A stretch of 64,000 nt of DNA from UBA7328 sp965247965 (GTDB lineage Bacteria; Bacteroidota; Bacteroidia; Chitinophagales; Saprospiraceae), in assembly GCA_965247965.1 (NCBI GenBank), contig OZ252053.1, positions 4,526,001-4,590,000 on the forward strand. Reading direction: 5' to 3'. The position numbers and the translations under genes were made by a program. Shown here in pieces: positions 17,901-25,417 of this stretch. The notes beneath the pieces are model-generated. The model worked only from the letters and a program-made list of their open reading frames with translations. It had not been told where the DNA came from and did no database searches. Numbering within the stretch: the stretch's first letter is position 1; each line of letters opens with the position of its first letter.

Positions 17901-18197
17901 ATCAATGCAGAGTTGGGTAAAGCGGATATATCATATGATGATTTGACGGTGGACACTGTCGAAAGATACCAGGGCGGAGCTAGAGACATTATTATTATCT
18001 CAACAGTAGTTAATTCTCCCTTTCAACTCGACTCCATTGTATCTGAAAATCAGGAAGGAATGGACAGGAAGCTGAATGTCGCTATTTCCAGGGCGAGAGA
18101 ACAAGTGATAATAGTGGGCAATCCTGAAATAATACGGGATGCCAGGTATTACCGTCATTTTATCGATGAAAGCTACAACCTCCAGTGGGTACACTAG
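14901..18197 (+). CDS. Dna2/UPF1-like superfamily 1 helicase with PD-(D/E)XK nuclease domain
   Basis: This 1098-residue protein joins a RecB/Cas4-like nuclease and an SF1B helicase. The nuclease core is near residues 340-365: GIQGRFDLLHQDG ... VELKSGKSYRP, giving the D, E-x-K triad. Helicase motif I is GPPGTGKTSVV near 695-705, motif II is LVDEASQ near 810, then IGDHLQLPA (motif III) and the C-terminal motifs TVERYQGGARDIIII and NVAISRARE. The order matches eukaryotic Dna2 and bacterial Dna2-like proteins that process replication or recombination intermediates. No known defence partner is adjacent. Its stop codon TAG lies in the terminal repeat of a MITE (18193-18360), so the native C-terminus may have been altered. 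Confidence 0.9.
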   Translation: MNDQILIKSINKTLEKSLLPEKPLLGRLERLDKFVKYAVAYISDKENLFFSSYFSRISFIINKYGISGRDSYLFHTFRKLFPIKSEFSEKHFELGKYVLHQLIFKCLGVKLNIDVRNIDFSDFLKKDEPAEYESFRSYLKVYFKCIAADNKGFVVLDEQNREIKVDFSEPETSAELTGMLKQFEQWNSLPVKASLFDVQISSDRYRASHFVLEPDFLIDVTSVSEAFDAFGISVAGYGLRKLVEKSASIALHVGNIANVILDELVFDPQLTYDYFLQKIFKINPLAFASFSNDDVRSLIEIVKDHYQNIKKVIKDDFKNQGIRAQNSYVEPSFYAPRIGIQGRFDLLHQDGNEMHIVELKSGKSYRPNAYGLNNSHYHQTLLYDLILASNLGKSVKRNNFILYSAESEKPLRYAPTIKSEQREAIKVRNRIYMEECKMQHSNSADPYIKKFISRFQDKLSGFKNEDIQGLVKIYGDLDTIEKAFWEQCFSFLSREYALSKIGDELSEKNKGLSSVWQLDIEIKKERFLLIDKLKIKEDRSMQGDPVIHFAYSESSVTLSNFRLGDIVILYPTSALKDERMRTQIFKCTLTDLHADHLTVRLRSRQMNSSIFGEYKYWNIEHDILDSSFSRTFRQLYHFAKAEVSHRHKILGIRPSDQFVNQTFAKQPFTTKCQHEILEQAVSAQDYFLIWGPPGTGKTSVVLKDIIRYYQKDTSTRLLIMAYTNRAVDEICAAIESISENNDYIRIGSKYSCGSDFKAKLLNAKLESVQSRRELRSVLVDHQIYVGTLASILGKPELFELLDFGVCLVDEASQILEPSLVGILSRVKKFVLIGDHLQLPAIVLQRENQAAVKDEVLRKAGFRSFAESLFERLYRQAVQYKWNWAYSQLQQQGRMHKTIMNFVNTHFYSGSLDVLEGIERLDSAREWTSDSKLGKILSEERMIFIPSGSDEESKNLKVNRHEAEIVSQLITWFQILFDSNLQRIDEQTIGIITPFRAQIALINAELGKADISYDDLTVDTVERYQGGARDIIIISTVVNSPFQLDSIVSENQEGMDRKLNVAISRAREQVIIVGNPEIIRDARYYRHFIDESYNLQWVH

Positions 18198-18360
18198 TGC
18201 TTTGTAAAGTAAGTTCTTCTGAATTATGGGGAGCAGATTTTGAGTCAGATCGCGGCGCAAAACGCAGCCATAGCCAAAGCTACGGCGAGGCTTTGCAACA
18301 AAGAGCTGGCTCAAAAGATGCCGCCATAAGCTGTAGAAATTTACTTTACAGAGCACTAGT
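18193..18360. repeat. MITE-like long imperfect hairpin (type 1, copy 1)
   Basis: The ends ACTAGTGCTTTGTAAAGTAA (18193-18212) and TTACTTTACAGAGCACTAGT (18341-18360) are inverted repeats with one mismatch. Inside, TTTTGAGTCAG pairs with CTGGCTCAAAA and GCCATAGC with GCTACGGC, so the whole 168 bp can fold. The 169-bp element at 25884-26052 has the same length, ends and internal GGCATCTTTTG block in reverse orientation. It carries the stop codon of the upstream helicase gene and has no reading frame of its own. Confidence 0.75.
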
Positions 18361-18533
18361 GCACCAAGCACTAAATCCTGACCCCCAAAAACTTGTCCTT
18401 TTCCTTCTGCTCGGCGTTGGAAAAATCCTCCCCGACGATGAATGTCGGGACATAATGCATTATGCTTAGGCATAACTCCGGTTTTCCCGCCTTGATCAGA
18501 AGAAAAATAAGGGTGCATTTCATTTTGTCCCGT

Positions 18534-19508
18534 CTAGGCGGCGCGTCTTAACCTGTCAGTTACCATATCCCAATGGCCACTTTTATTGATTACTCTGAGA
18601 TTGATCATATTTTGAATTCCCTTGGCAGACCATCTTTGACCTGACAGTTTCATCCTTTTTTGCAATACGTTGCGGTGCGCTGCTTCTATGGCTCCAGAAC
18701 CTATTAACATTCCCTTTTCTATGTATGAAGGGTAATCCATTCTTGTCTTGTTCCTTTCTAAATAGACCATCAATTTCCTCTTTTCCTCTTTTTTTAATTT
18801 CGTGTTACAATTCAATTCATCGATCCGTTCTATAAGGCTATCATAACCCTTTTCTTTTAATAGTGAAGCTGTCTGTGAAATCCATTCTTTTCTTACTTTT
18901 TTATTTTTCATACACACATTTGCGTATTTGCTCACATTTTCAACGGCGTGGTAAAAATCTAGTACTTGGGTTGCATCAGGATATTCTGCTGTAATCCATT
19001 TTTCTATCCATACAGCTCCGTCATTCACAAAAACCATCCGGTCTTTTAATCCTGAATATTCATCTAATAACACTGAAACTTTTGTCTCAAATTCTTCATG
19101 ATCACCCAAATGACCTACATATTCACTATTCCTAATCCACTGTCTATCAGCACTTTGAGGTAGAATTGAGCTTTGTTTGAATACCCTTCCCAATTTTACC
19201 TCTTTCCATCCCGGTCCTCTTGTCAATAAATGAGAACCATCCACCTGACAATAAACTCTATCCTCTTTTTTCACATCTTCTATGTTGTACCGATCTTGGT
19301 CATCTATCCATTCTCCTACTTGTTCTCCCATTGTATCAGTTAAACGGTAAATTGCCGTATCATTCGTTTTTACCTCTAATAATTTATTCGCAATTTCTTC
19401 CCCATTCTCGTAACAACTAAACTGGCCTATGAATATCAACTTGCCTTGTAAATAAGGGCTTACTTTTGCAGACTCGATTTGTTCGCTGTACTTGTTGGAC
19501 TTATTCAA
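18534..19508 (-). CDS. ISKra4-like transposase, main (C-terminal) frame
   Basis: This 324-residue frame holds the catalytic domain. VYCQVDGSHLL carries the first Asp, RMVFVNDGAVWIEKW the second, and GMLIGSGAIEAAHRN the final Glu region, a signature of ISKra4-type DDE transposases; LDFYHAVENVSKYA is also typical. The frame opens with TTG at 19508, but homology continues upstream: in this frame the sequence before the TTG reads RCIKTGYGKIEL, the usual start of the domain, back to an A9 tract. The likely product is therefore a fusion with the 70-residue frame at 19505-19717, made by slippage on A9. Confidence 0.85.
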   Translation of the reverse strand: MNKSNKYSEQIESAKVSPYLQGKLIFIGQFSCYENGEEIANKLLEVKTNDTAIYRLTDTMGEQVGEWIDDQDRYNIEDVKKEDRVYCQVDGSHLLTRGPGWKEVKLGRVFKQSSILPQSADRQWIRNSEYVGHLGDHEEFETKVSVLLDEYSGLKDRMVFVNDGAVWIEKWITAEYPDATQVLDFYHAVENVSKYANVCMKNKKVRKEWISQTASLLKEKGYDSLIERIDELNCNTKLKKEEKRKLMVYLERNKTRMDYPSYIEKGMLIGSGAIEAAHRNVLQKRMKLSGQRWSAKGIQNMINLRVINKSGHWDMVTDRLRRAA

Positions 19509-19717
19509 TTCAATTTTACCGTAACCTGTCTTGATGCATCTTTTTTTTTACGATTTTCAACAGCCTCGCCCAATGAACTCTCTAGCAATTCTCTGCCAAA
19601 ATCTTTTAACAGGTAGGTAAAACTTTCTTCATAGTCGTAAAAACTTTCAATGTCCTGTAGGTTCTTTACATCACTCATCAGTTGGTCAAATCTTTTCTGT
19701 AATTTAACCACGTTCAT
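19505..19717 (-). CDS. ISKra4-like transposase, N-terminal frame
   Basis: This 70-residue frame gives the N-terminal part of the transposase and overlaps the main frame by 4 bp (ATGA). Near its end it reads AAT CGT then nine A (T9 at 19541-19549 on the plus strand), then GAT. A shift of -1, or insertion of one A in the transcript, leads directly into the main frame (KKKRCIKTGYGKIEL). I see no catalytic residue in this part; in this family it is a DNA-binding or dimerisation region. Confidence 0.7.
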   Translation of the reverse strand: MNVVKLQKRFDQLMSDVKNLQDIESFYDYEESFTYLLKDFGRELLESSLGEAVENRKKKDASRQVTVKLN

Positions 19718-19914
19718 GACTTTTAATTTTTGGTTGATATATCTAATTTAACACATATTTTCCTATATCGGGACATTTTGAAATGCACCCAAAAATAACT
19801 TTGTCTATGGGGTTCATTACATAATGCTTGGTACACTAGGGAACCTGTGATGTAAAAGAAAATTCGACCCGTTGATCGATTGACTATCCAAGCGAATACG
19901 GGGAAGAGTGAAGA

Positions 19915-20277
19915 CTATCGTTTAATAATAAGCACGTCCTGGTCTGAAAACGGAACCCAGGAATAGTCGAAAACGTAGTGATACATTTTATTTCTACTGT
20001 TGAGAAAGGTGCCTGTATAATTGTGAAACCGGAAACCCATCCTTTGCAGGATAGATCTCTTTACTTTTCTTTTCTTATGGCCTTCCTGATCGAGGAGTTC
20101 GTGGAGTACAGTTCTGTTGCGCAGAAGAAAGCTGATATCCGTTTCTATCTCGGAGCGATGCATTGACTTGAGGTCGAGGTGGTATTGATTTTTGCATTGG
20201 ATGTTGCAGTATTTTTTATCTCGTCTTCCCTTTAAAGGAGTTCCGCAGACTTTGCAATATTTAGCTGGTGCAATCAT
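19915..20277 (-). CDS. small zinc-ribbon protein, unknown function
   Basis: The 120-residue protein begins with a zinc-binding pattern CKVCGTPL ... YCNIQCK (CxxC near residues 8-11, CxxxC near 24-28), like the DUF2116-type zinc ribbon. The rest is basic, with a helical part (SEIETDISFLLRNRTVLHELLDQEG) and a beta-rich end (YTGTFLNSRNKMYHYVFDYSWV). I know no function for this family in Bacteroidota. The gene is convergent with the helicase, the two being separated by MITEs and an IS. The 288 bp upstream are AT-rich with no clear feature. Confidence 0.65.
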   Translation of the reverse strand: MIAPAKYCKVCGTPLKGRRDKKYCNIQCKNQYHLDLKSMHRSEIETDISFLLRNRTVLHELLDQEGHKKRKVKRSILQRMGFRFHNYTGTFLNSRNKMYHYVFDYSWVPFSDQDVLIIKR

Positions 20278-20565
20278 CGGTATTTAACATTATGACTTGT
20301 GTATATTTTTTATTTAAAAGCGTTATATACTTGAATTTTTGTTCTAATAGTTTGTAAACGTTTATAACGGTTAATTTAAAAACTAAACAATCATACCAAA
20401 AAAATCAAACAAAAAATAATTTATCTCTCTAAAAATTCGCTAAAAATCCACCACTACAAATTTTCGAATAACGAAAACACTGTAATTCACCAGAACGAGT
20501 GCTATACCGCGATTCTCCGTTCAAAACGAACTCACGAATACATAAAAAGTTAGTGAACTAAAAGA

Positions 20566-21192
20566 CTAATCAATTCCAATAATCTTATGAGTCTGCAGAC
20601 TCAGTTTCCAGGCGGGATGCTTCTTGCAAAATTCAACGCAAAGAGCAGTGTTGCTCTTGAGTTTGGGGCTATCCATTGGCTGAAGATAAAAATGGTCAAA
20701 TTGCAAATTCCCAAATTCAAGAGGCTCTAAATCCTGTTGTGGGTATACAATTTTAATTTCATCACCTCCCTTTACGACAATATTAGTTTTTGCTTTGGGA
20801 CTCATGCAAATCCAATCGATAAGATCAGGGCAGGGCAGGGTGCCGTTCGTTTCTACGGAGGTGTAAAAGTTGCAATTTTTGAATTGCAAAAGTAGATCGT
20901 TATCCAGTTGAAGCAGTGGTTCGCCTCCGGTGAATACTACAAATTTTTCTCCTTCGATATTAGGCCAGAGGCTAGAGCATATTTCTACAAGTTCTGCAGC
21001 GGTATATTTCCCACCATTATGGCCATCGGTGCCCCAAAAATCAGTATCGCAAAAATTACAAATAGCATCTTGCCGATCCACTTCCCGGCCGGACCAAAGA
21101 TTACAACCTGAGAATCGGCAGAATACGGCAGGCCTTCCCGTGTGGAAACCTTCTCCCTGGAGGGTGTAGTATATTTCTTTGACTTTGTACAC
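20566..21192 (-). CDS. queE: 7-carboxy-7-deazaguanine synthase
   Basis: QueE is a radical SAM enzyme that converts 6-carboxy-tetrahydropterin to 7-carboxy-7-deazaguanine in queuosine biosynthesis. The N-terminus YYTLQGEGFHTGRPAVFCRFSGCNLW is the family signature. The iron-sulfur cysteines are in CRFSGCNLW and CNFCDTDFWGTDG (a longer spacing than the classic CxxxCxxC, as is normal for QueE). FTGGEPLLQ near residue 90 is the SAM-binding GGEP. The 208-residue length is typical. It ends a group of minus-strand genes; other que genes are not in the window. Confidence 0.94.
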   Translation of the reverse strand: MYKVKEIYYTLQGEGFHTGRPAVFCRFSGCNLWSGREVDRQDAICNFCDTDFWGTDGHNGGKYTAAELVEICSSLWPNIEGEKFVVFTGGEPLLQLDNDLLLQFKNCNFYTSVETNGTLPCPDLIDWICMSPKAKTNIVVKGGDEIKIVYPQQDLEPLEFGNLQFDHFYLQPMDSPKLKSNTALCVEFCKKHPAWKLSLQTHKIIGID

Positions 21193-21207
21193 GACACTAT
21201 GCTAATC

Positions 21208-21621
21208 TCATTTTGAATTTGTTCGGCGTTGACCTCCGTCATCCACAACGGCCGTAGCTTCGATTTCCACTAAGTACTCCGGGGATATTAACGCACTTAC
21301 CTCGACTAAAGTCGTAGCCGGTTTGATAGTACCGAAGACTTCTCCATGTGCCTTTCCGACTTCTTTCCAGGTCTTAATATCCGTTACAAAGATTCGCGTG
21401 CGTATTACGTCTTCCAAACTTGCATCGAGTCTTTTTAGTTGATTTTCGATCATATCGAGTATGCATATGGCCTGTTTGTATGGATCATCTTTGCCTACGA
21501 CTCTGCCATCTTTTATCGCTACAGTACCAGTGACTTCTATGAGATTACCTGCTTTTACCGCCCTGGAATATCCGACTAGATCTTCCCAGGGAGCGCCAGA
21601 GCTGATTTTAATTTTCTTCAT
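21208..21621 (-). CDS. RidA family protein
   Basis: This 137-residue protein belongs to the YjgF/YER057c/UK114 superfamily, whose RidA members hydrolyse reactive enamine/imine intermediates. Typical blocks are GYSRAVKAGNLIEVTGTVAI, RTRIFVTDIKTWKEVGKAHGEVFG and PATTLVEVSALISPEYLVEIEATAV. The Arg in RTRIFVTD corresponds to the catalytic Arg of RidA. The start overlaps the end of the redoxin-like gene by 14 bp, so the genes are probably co-transcribed. Confidence 0.9.
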   Translation of the reverse strand: MKKIKISSGAPWEDLVGYSRAVKAGNLIEVTGTVAIKDGRVVGKDDPYKQAICILDMIENQLKRLDASLEDVIRTRIFVTDIKTWKEVGKAHGEVFGTIKPATTLVEVSALISPEYLVEIEATAVVDDGGQRRTNSK

Positions 21622-22180
21622 TGATCAATTGCTGGATCAAGCTGCGAAGTTGGTTAAAAGAATCTTGATTTTCAATGAAGAACTCTCTTGGGATTGCCTT
21701 TCTTACTATGCCTTGTCGGTCGATGAGGAAAATTCTTCCCAACCCAAGTTCTGATCCGTATAATAGTTCTGCTATTCTCAGGCTATTGGGAATTATGCTA
21801 AAGTCAATGTTTTTATTGGCGACAAAATCATTAAGCTCAGCTCGATTATCGTAGGCCAATCCAATCATATTGAGTTCATCTTCGAAAATTTCATGCATGA
21901 GATTAAGCCCATCAATCAGCCCCGAACTCAATTCGTCCACTCTACTCCAAAACCAAAGTAATACGAATTGTCCATTGTAATCGGACAACTTTTGTTTCAC
22001 ACCATCCAGATCTACTGCCTCGAAATCCTCGGCTGAGTTACCCTCCATCATTGCAATCATCTCTTTGGCGCTGGGCGAAAAAGGTTTCAATTCGACCAAA
22101 AAATAATCTTGCTGAGCAATTGCGCACTGCGACAAGGTGATGAAAAAGAGAAATAATCCGTTTCTGAATATTCTTATCAT
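21608..22180 (-). CDS. thioredoxin-fold (AhpC/TlpA-like) protein lacking redox cysteines
   Basis: A signal peptide (about residues 1-22, CAIAQ) precedes a thioredoxin-like domain at about 50-190: DFEAVDLDGVKQKLSDYNGQFVLLWFWSRVDELSSG ... IGLAYDNRAELNDFV ... RIFLIDRQGIVRKAIP. The fold markers are those of TlpA/AhpC-TSA proteins, but the site where CxxC should follow FWS reads RVDELSSG, with no Cys. It should therefore be redox-inactive and may act as a binding or scaffold protein. The gene overlaps the small upstream frame (TAATG) and ridA downstream. Confidence 0.75.
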   Translation of the reverse strand: MIRIFRNGLFLFFITLSQCAIAQQDYFLVELKPFSPSAKEMIAMMEGNSAEDFEAVDLDGVKQKLSDYNGQFVLLWFWSRVDELSSGLIDGLNLMHEIFEDELNMIGLAYDNRAELNDFVANKNIDFSIIPNSLRIAELLYGSELGLGRIFLIDRQGIVRKAIPREFFIENQDSFNQLRSLIQQLINEEN

Positions 22181-22335
22181 TAGAAGATAGAGCAGTCAGT
22201 GATTTCCAAATTTAAGGGATTGAGCGCTTTTATCTGCGATAATTGATCTTCTTTAATGCCGAGAAATATGCGAGTGCCGTCAGGACACACGAAACATGCT
22301 TCACAAACGGCTTGATGAAAAAAGAAAATTCGCAT
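22180..22335 (-). CDS. small protein coupled to the redoxin-like gene
   Basis: From the ATG at 22335 this frame encodes 51 residues (MRIFFFHQAVCEACFVCPDGTR ... ITDCSIF); an ATG at 22398 would add 21. Its stop overlaps the redoxin start (TAATG). A CEACFVC cluster suggests metal binding. I do not recognise it and it could be fortuitous, but the tight coupling to the next gene and the Cys cluster favour a real small gene. Confidence 0.4.
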   Translation of the reverse strand: MRIFFFHQAVCEACFVCPDGTRIFLGIKEDQLSQIKALNPLNLEITDCSIF

Positions 22336-22365
22336 ATTCTTAAAACGAATGAGTGGAAAGACTAA

Positions 22366-22545
22366 GTGTCGAGAATAAAAGCATTCGCAAAACCTCAATA
22401 TGCCGAATACTCTGGCCGCAAAGCGAAGTTTGATTTTCAGGGTAATATTGTGCGCGGAGATTTAAAATCACGCACAGCGACCAAACTCATAGGTGAATGG
22501 ATTGATGTTCACCTTATAGAGCTTGAAGAAAACTGGAATTTGTAA
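22366..22545 (+). pseudogene. DUF4160-like remnant
   Basis: On the plus strand a 59-codon frame from a GTG at 22366 reads SRIKAFAKPQYAEYSG and then a segment like the C-terminal part of DUF4160 proteins (AKFDFQGNIV, ATKLIGEW, ELEENWNL). The N-terminal half with the usual HFH region is missing, so it looks like an internal deletion of a toxin-antitoxin-associated gene. It overlaps the divergent small frame. The rest of the gap to 22756 holds a short minus-strand frame without a start (DVNVFHPGDLVDFRDFDL, ending 22625), possibly the remnant of its partner. Confidence 0.4.
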
Positions 22546-22756
22546 AAACTTGGAAAAGAACCTATAGAAAAAGGACTTCTAGGGGAAGAAGTGAAGTGAA
22601 TTTATCCCCTATAGAAATGTTATTTACCAAATATCTCAGAAACACTAAGATTCAAATCAAAATCTCTAAAATCGACAAGGTCACCGGGGTGGAAAACATT
22701 AACATCCATATATTTTTCATCCAATAAAGATGAGTAAGTTTCGATGCTTTGATTAT

Positions 22757-23344
22757 CTAGTTTTTTCCCCGTTTATTCAATTCGTCCCTGATTTTGGCAG
22801 CTTTTTCGTAGTCCTCTTCGGCGATTACATCTTTGAGTAGCTTTTTGAGTGCAGAGGCAGACATCTGACCGTACTGGCCTTTTTTTACCGCCGTGGATTT
22901 CTTTTTGAGAATAGGTTCATCTCCTTCCGCGCTTTCTTCCAGTTCTACTCCGGCTGCCTCCATAATGAAATCAAAAGTATATATCGGACAATCAAAGCGC
23001 ACAGCCATAGCAATGGCATCGGATGTGCGCGAATCGATTTCATATTCCTCGCCCTCTTTCGAACATACAAGCTTGGCATAAAAAACACCATCCAGCAAAT
23101 TATTGATCACGACTTCTTTTAAATCTACCGAGAATATTTCCAATGTGTTTTTGAAGAGATCATGCGTCAAAGGACGGTTAGGAGCCATCTGTTCCATAGC
23201 CACGGCAATGGCTTGAGCCTCGAAACCACCTATCACAATTGGCAATCTTCTGCTGCCGTTCACTTCGCCGAGGACAACGGCATAGTTGTGTGATTGGGTC
23301 ACTGAATGGGAGAGCGCTACAATATCTAATTCTAATTTTTTCAT
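22757..23344 (-). CDS. bifunctional nuclease family protein (DUF151) with UVR motif
   Basis: This 195-residue protein has a DUF151/BFN domain at residues 1-135 (LPIVIGGFEAQAIAVAMEQ, RPLTHDLFKNTLE, IDSRTSDAIAMAVRFDCPIY). A C-terminal UvrB/UvrC motif follows at about 160-193 (LKKLLKDVIAEEDYEKAAKIRDELN). The plant and archaeal members are described as having DNase and RNase activity; the bacterial role is not settled. The two-domain form is typical of Bacteroidota. It is likely a single gene, 100 bp away from etfA. Confidence 0.92.
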   Translation of the reverse strand: MKKLELDIVALSHSVTQSHNYAVVLGEVNGSRRLPIVIGGFEAQAIAVAMEQMAPNRPLTHDLFKNTLEIFSVDLKEVVINNLLDGVFYAKLVCSKEGEEYEIDSRTSDAIAMAVRFDCPIYTFDFIMEAAGVELEESAEGDEPILKKKSTAVKKGQYGQMSASALKKLLKDVIAEEDYEKAAKIRDELNKRGKN

Positions 23345-23443
23345 GCATTAACAACTATAACAATAGTCAATAGTTGAGACAAAGTTCTTCAAATAATGAA
23401 CAATGTCATAATATAAAACAAATTTTGAGTGGACAGCAAATAG

Positions 23444-24403
23444 TTATTGATTTGCTTTGAATTTTTTCACTACTTCGGTTAACCGCGGCACTACGTCGAA
23501 TAAATCCGCACAGACTCCGTAGTCTGCGGCTTTGAAGAATGGAGCTTCGGGATCTTTGTTTACGACGACAATGGTCTTGGAGTTGTTGACACCTGCCAGA
23601 TGCTGTATTGCGCCAGAAATGCCAATAGCTATGTACAAATTGGGCCGAATTGCAACCCCTGTCTGACCCACGTGTTCGTGGTGTGGTCTCCATCCTGTGT
23701 CGGCAACCGGCCTTGAGCAAGCTGTAGTTGCACTAAGTGCCTCAGCTAAATCTTCTATTATTCCCCAGTTTTCCGGGCCCTTCATACCTCTTCCGGCAGA
23801 AACGACTAATTCGGCCTCGGGTAGTGGGACTGTCCCATCAACGGTCTTTGTTTCTATAACCATGTATGAAGAAGAACCTCCATCTATATTCATATGCTGC
23901 GGAGTTACTTCAGCGCCTACCTCAGAAGGAGGGAAAGCGTTGCCCATCAGTGTTAACACTCTCTTGGGTGCACTAATTTCATACTCAGCGATAGCCTTAC
24001 CCGAGAAAACAGATTTTTTCACTTTTATCTTTTTGCCATCCGCTACCGGTACAGAATTAACTCCACTTAGGAGTCCTGCATTCAACTTAATCGCTATTCG
24101 ACCCGCTACCGATTTTCCGGAACTGCTGTGATTGACAATTACAGTAGTGGCCCCTACTTCCTCGGCAACGTTTGCAATGATCGATGCATAAATACTACTG
24201 TCAAAATGCGAAGTATCGGGTACAACAATCACTTTATTTGCTCCATATTTTCCTAAGTCTGTGGCATTATTTGCCTCACCTATTACTAGTGCAATGCAAT
24301 CTCCTCCGAGCGATTGCGCCGTCAGATAACCGAAATATGCGGCCTCGAAACCGGCTTTTTTTACTTTTCCCTTTGCGCTTTCTGCAAATACTAAAACTGA
24401 CAT
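23444..24403 (-). CDS. etfA: electron transfer flavoprotein alpha subunit
   Basis: EtfA pairs with EtfB to carry electrons from acyl-CoA and other dehydrogenases to the quinone pool. The 319-residue length is normal. The FAD-binding C-terminal domain is clear: VSAGRGMKGPENWGIIEDLA, SRPVADTGWRPHHEHVGQTG, PNLYIAIGISGAIQHLAGV and NKDPEAPFFKAADYGV. The N-terminal domain shows the AKGKVKKAGFEAAYFG start. It lies 197 bp downstream of etfB on the same strand, with a palindromic repeat between them. Confidence 0.96.
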   Translation of the reverse strand: MSVLVFAESAKGKVKKAGFEAAYFGYLTAQSLGGDCIALVIGEANNATDLGKYGANKVIVVPDTSHFDSSIYASIIANVAEEVGATTVIVNHSSSGKSVAGRIAIKLNAGLLSGVNSVPVADGKKIKVKKSVFSGKAIAEYEISAPKRVLTLMGNAFPPSEVGAEVTPQHMNIDGGSSSYMVIETKTVDGTVPLPEAELVVSAGRGMKGPENWGIIEDLAEALSATTACSRPVADTGWRPHHEHVGQTGVAIRPNLYIAIGISGAIQHLAGVNNSKTIVVVNKDPEAPFFKAADYGVCADLFDVVPRLTEVVKKFKANQ

Positions 24404-24468
24404 TTTATTCTCTTTTTATCTAAACGACCAGTGCCTTTCATTTTGTCGCTTTCGCGAATTTATGGTTA

Positions 24469-24562
24469 AGCCTCCCCCGGCCCCTCCAAAGGAGGGGAGT
24501 TTTCCCCTCAGTTAACAAGATTTAGTGCCAAACTCCTCCCCTTTGGGGAGGTTGGGAGGGGT
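24469..24562. repeat. interspersed CCCCTCC/GGAGGGG repeat, copy 1
   Basis: About 94 bp with long inverted arms: GCCTCCCCC and CCCCTCCAAAGGAGGGG on one side, CTCCTCCCCTTTGGGGAGG and TTGGGAGGGG on the other. Two further copies are at 32347-32439 and 34507-34600. It lies in the etfB-etfA gap. Such repeats can form RNA hairpins that affect stability of polycistronic mRNA. Confidence 0.85.
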
Positions 24563-24600
24563 CAACTGTACAGAGTTTTCTCGGCATTTTGAATTGCGTA

Positions 24601-25341
24601 CTAAATCACTTTAGCCTCCTCATGAAGCAACCTGACCAATTCACCCATATTTTCCGGATCTATCATCTTTATTCCCGATTTCGCATCTGGCAATTCGTAA
24701 CCTAGTACATTCACGGTGTCGTCAACGGTTACAGGGGGAATTATGTTGAGCGGTTTCTTTTTCGCCATCATAATTCCTCTCATATTGGGAATTCTTTGTT
24801 CGGCAAGGCCTTTTGCAGCAGAGATGACAAATTTCCCTGAAATTTCTACTACCTCGACGCCTCCTTCTATATCACGGGTGACTTTAGCATTGCTACCATC
24901 ATGCTCCATATGCGACGCAAATGAAAAGTATGGAAGCTCCAAAAGTTCGGCAACCATAGCACCGACTTCCGCTCCATTATAGTTTATGGTCTCTTTACCC
25001 AGGAATATTATGTCAATTTCATTCTGTCCGGCGTATCCCGCAATTTGAGTGGCTACGAATAGGCTGCTTGTCGGATCGGCGTCCACCCTCACGGCCTCAT
25101 CTGCACCTATAGCTAAAGCCTTGCGTATTATTGGGTCATTGGAACCGCCTCCGACATTGATAGCAATCACCTTTCCACCATGCTGCTCTTTTAATTCCAA
25201 AGCGCGTACAAGCGAGTACCATTCGTCATATGGATTCATTATGTATTGAACTCCATTGGTATCAAAGGCGGTATTATTATCTGTGAATGCTATCCTCGCA
25301 GTGGTCTCCGGAGTTTTGCTAATGCAGACCAATAAATTCAT
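24601..25341 (-). CDS. etfB: electron transfer flavoprotein beta subunit
   Basis: The 246-residue protein shows the EtfB pattern: MNLLVCISKTPETTARI, MNPYDEWYSLVRALELKEQHGG, and the AMP-binding KALAIGADEAVRVDADP and IIFLGKETINYNGAEVGAMVAELL segments. The characteristic loop LPYFSFASHME follows. It is upstream of etfA and likely in the same transcript. Together they would accept electrons from several dehydrogenases in the cytoplasm. Confidence 0.95.
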   Translation of the reverse strand: MNLLVCISKTPETTARIAFTDNNTAFDTNGVQYIMNPYDEWYSLVRALELKEQHGGKVIAINVGGGSNDPIIRKALAIGADEAVRVDADPTSSLFVATQIAGYAGQNEIDIIFLGKETINYNGAEVGAMVAELLELPYFSFASHMEHDGSNAKVTRDIEGGVEVVEISGKFVISAAKGLAEQRIPNMRGIMMAKKKPLNIIPPVTVDDTVNVLGYELPDAKSGIKMIDPENMGELVRLLHEEAKVI

Positions 25342-25417
25342 ATATCTTACCTGATTTTTGCGTGCGCAAAGCTAGTATAAAGTAGGTATTTAAAGGTATT
25401 AAACGCATTAAACAAAC

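Larger units (their letters stand above)
18511..19790 (-). mobile_element. ISKra4-like insertion sequence with 8-bp target duplication
   Basis: Terminal inverted repeats of 22 bp (GGGTGCATTTCATTTTGTCCCG at 18511-18532 and its counterpart at 19769-19790) match at 19 positions. The flanks are identical 8-bp direct repeats, AAAAATAA at 18503-18510 and 19791-19798. The 1,280-bp element holds two overlapping transposase reading frames and appears recent because the target duplication is perfect. Confidence 0.92.
18355..19839. repeat. MITE-like long hairpin (type 2, copy 1), split by an IS
   Basis: The left end TAGTGCACCAAGCAC and the right end GTGTACC-type repeat (ATGCTTGGTACACTA, ending 19838) are inverted repeats. 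Without the ISKra4-like element at 18511-19790 and one copy of its 8-bp target duplication the element is about 197 bp. Inner blocks TTTTCCTTCTG and CAGAAGAAAAA also pair. Its plan matches the element at 26874-27096 in reverse. It overlaps the right end of the type 1 MITE by the ACTAGT at 18355-18360. Confidence 0.65.

Noticed and set aside
14901..18197. Helicase-nuclease as part of a defence island
   Set aside because: Neighbours are a PDZ protease, ribosomal proteins and queE; no known defence partner gene is present, so I kept only the enzyme call.
18185..18469. 94-codon plus-strand frame after the helicase gene
   Set aside because: It lies wholly in the two MITE hairpins and carries no recognisable protein pattern.
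22618..22760. Minus-strand frame DVNVFHPGDLVDFRDFDL as a gene
   Set aside because: No start codon upstream before an in-frame stop, apart from an internal Met giving 29 residues; mentioned only as a possible remnant.
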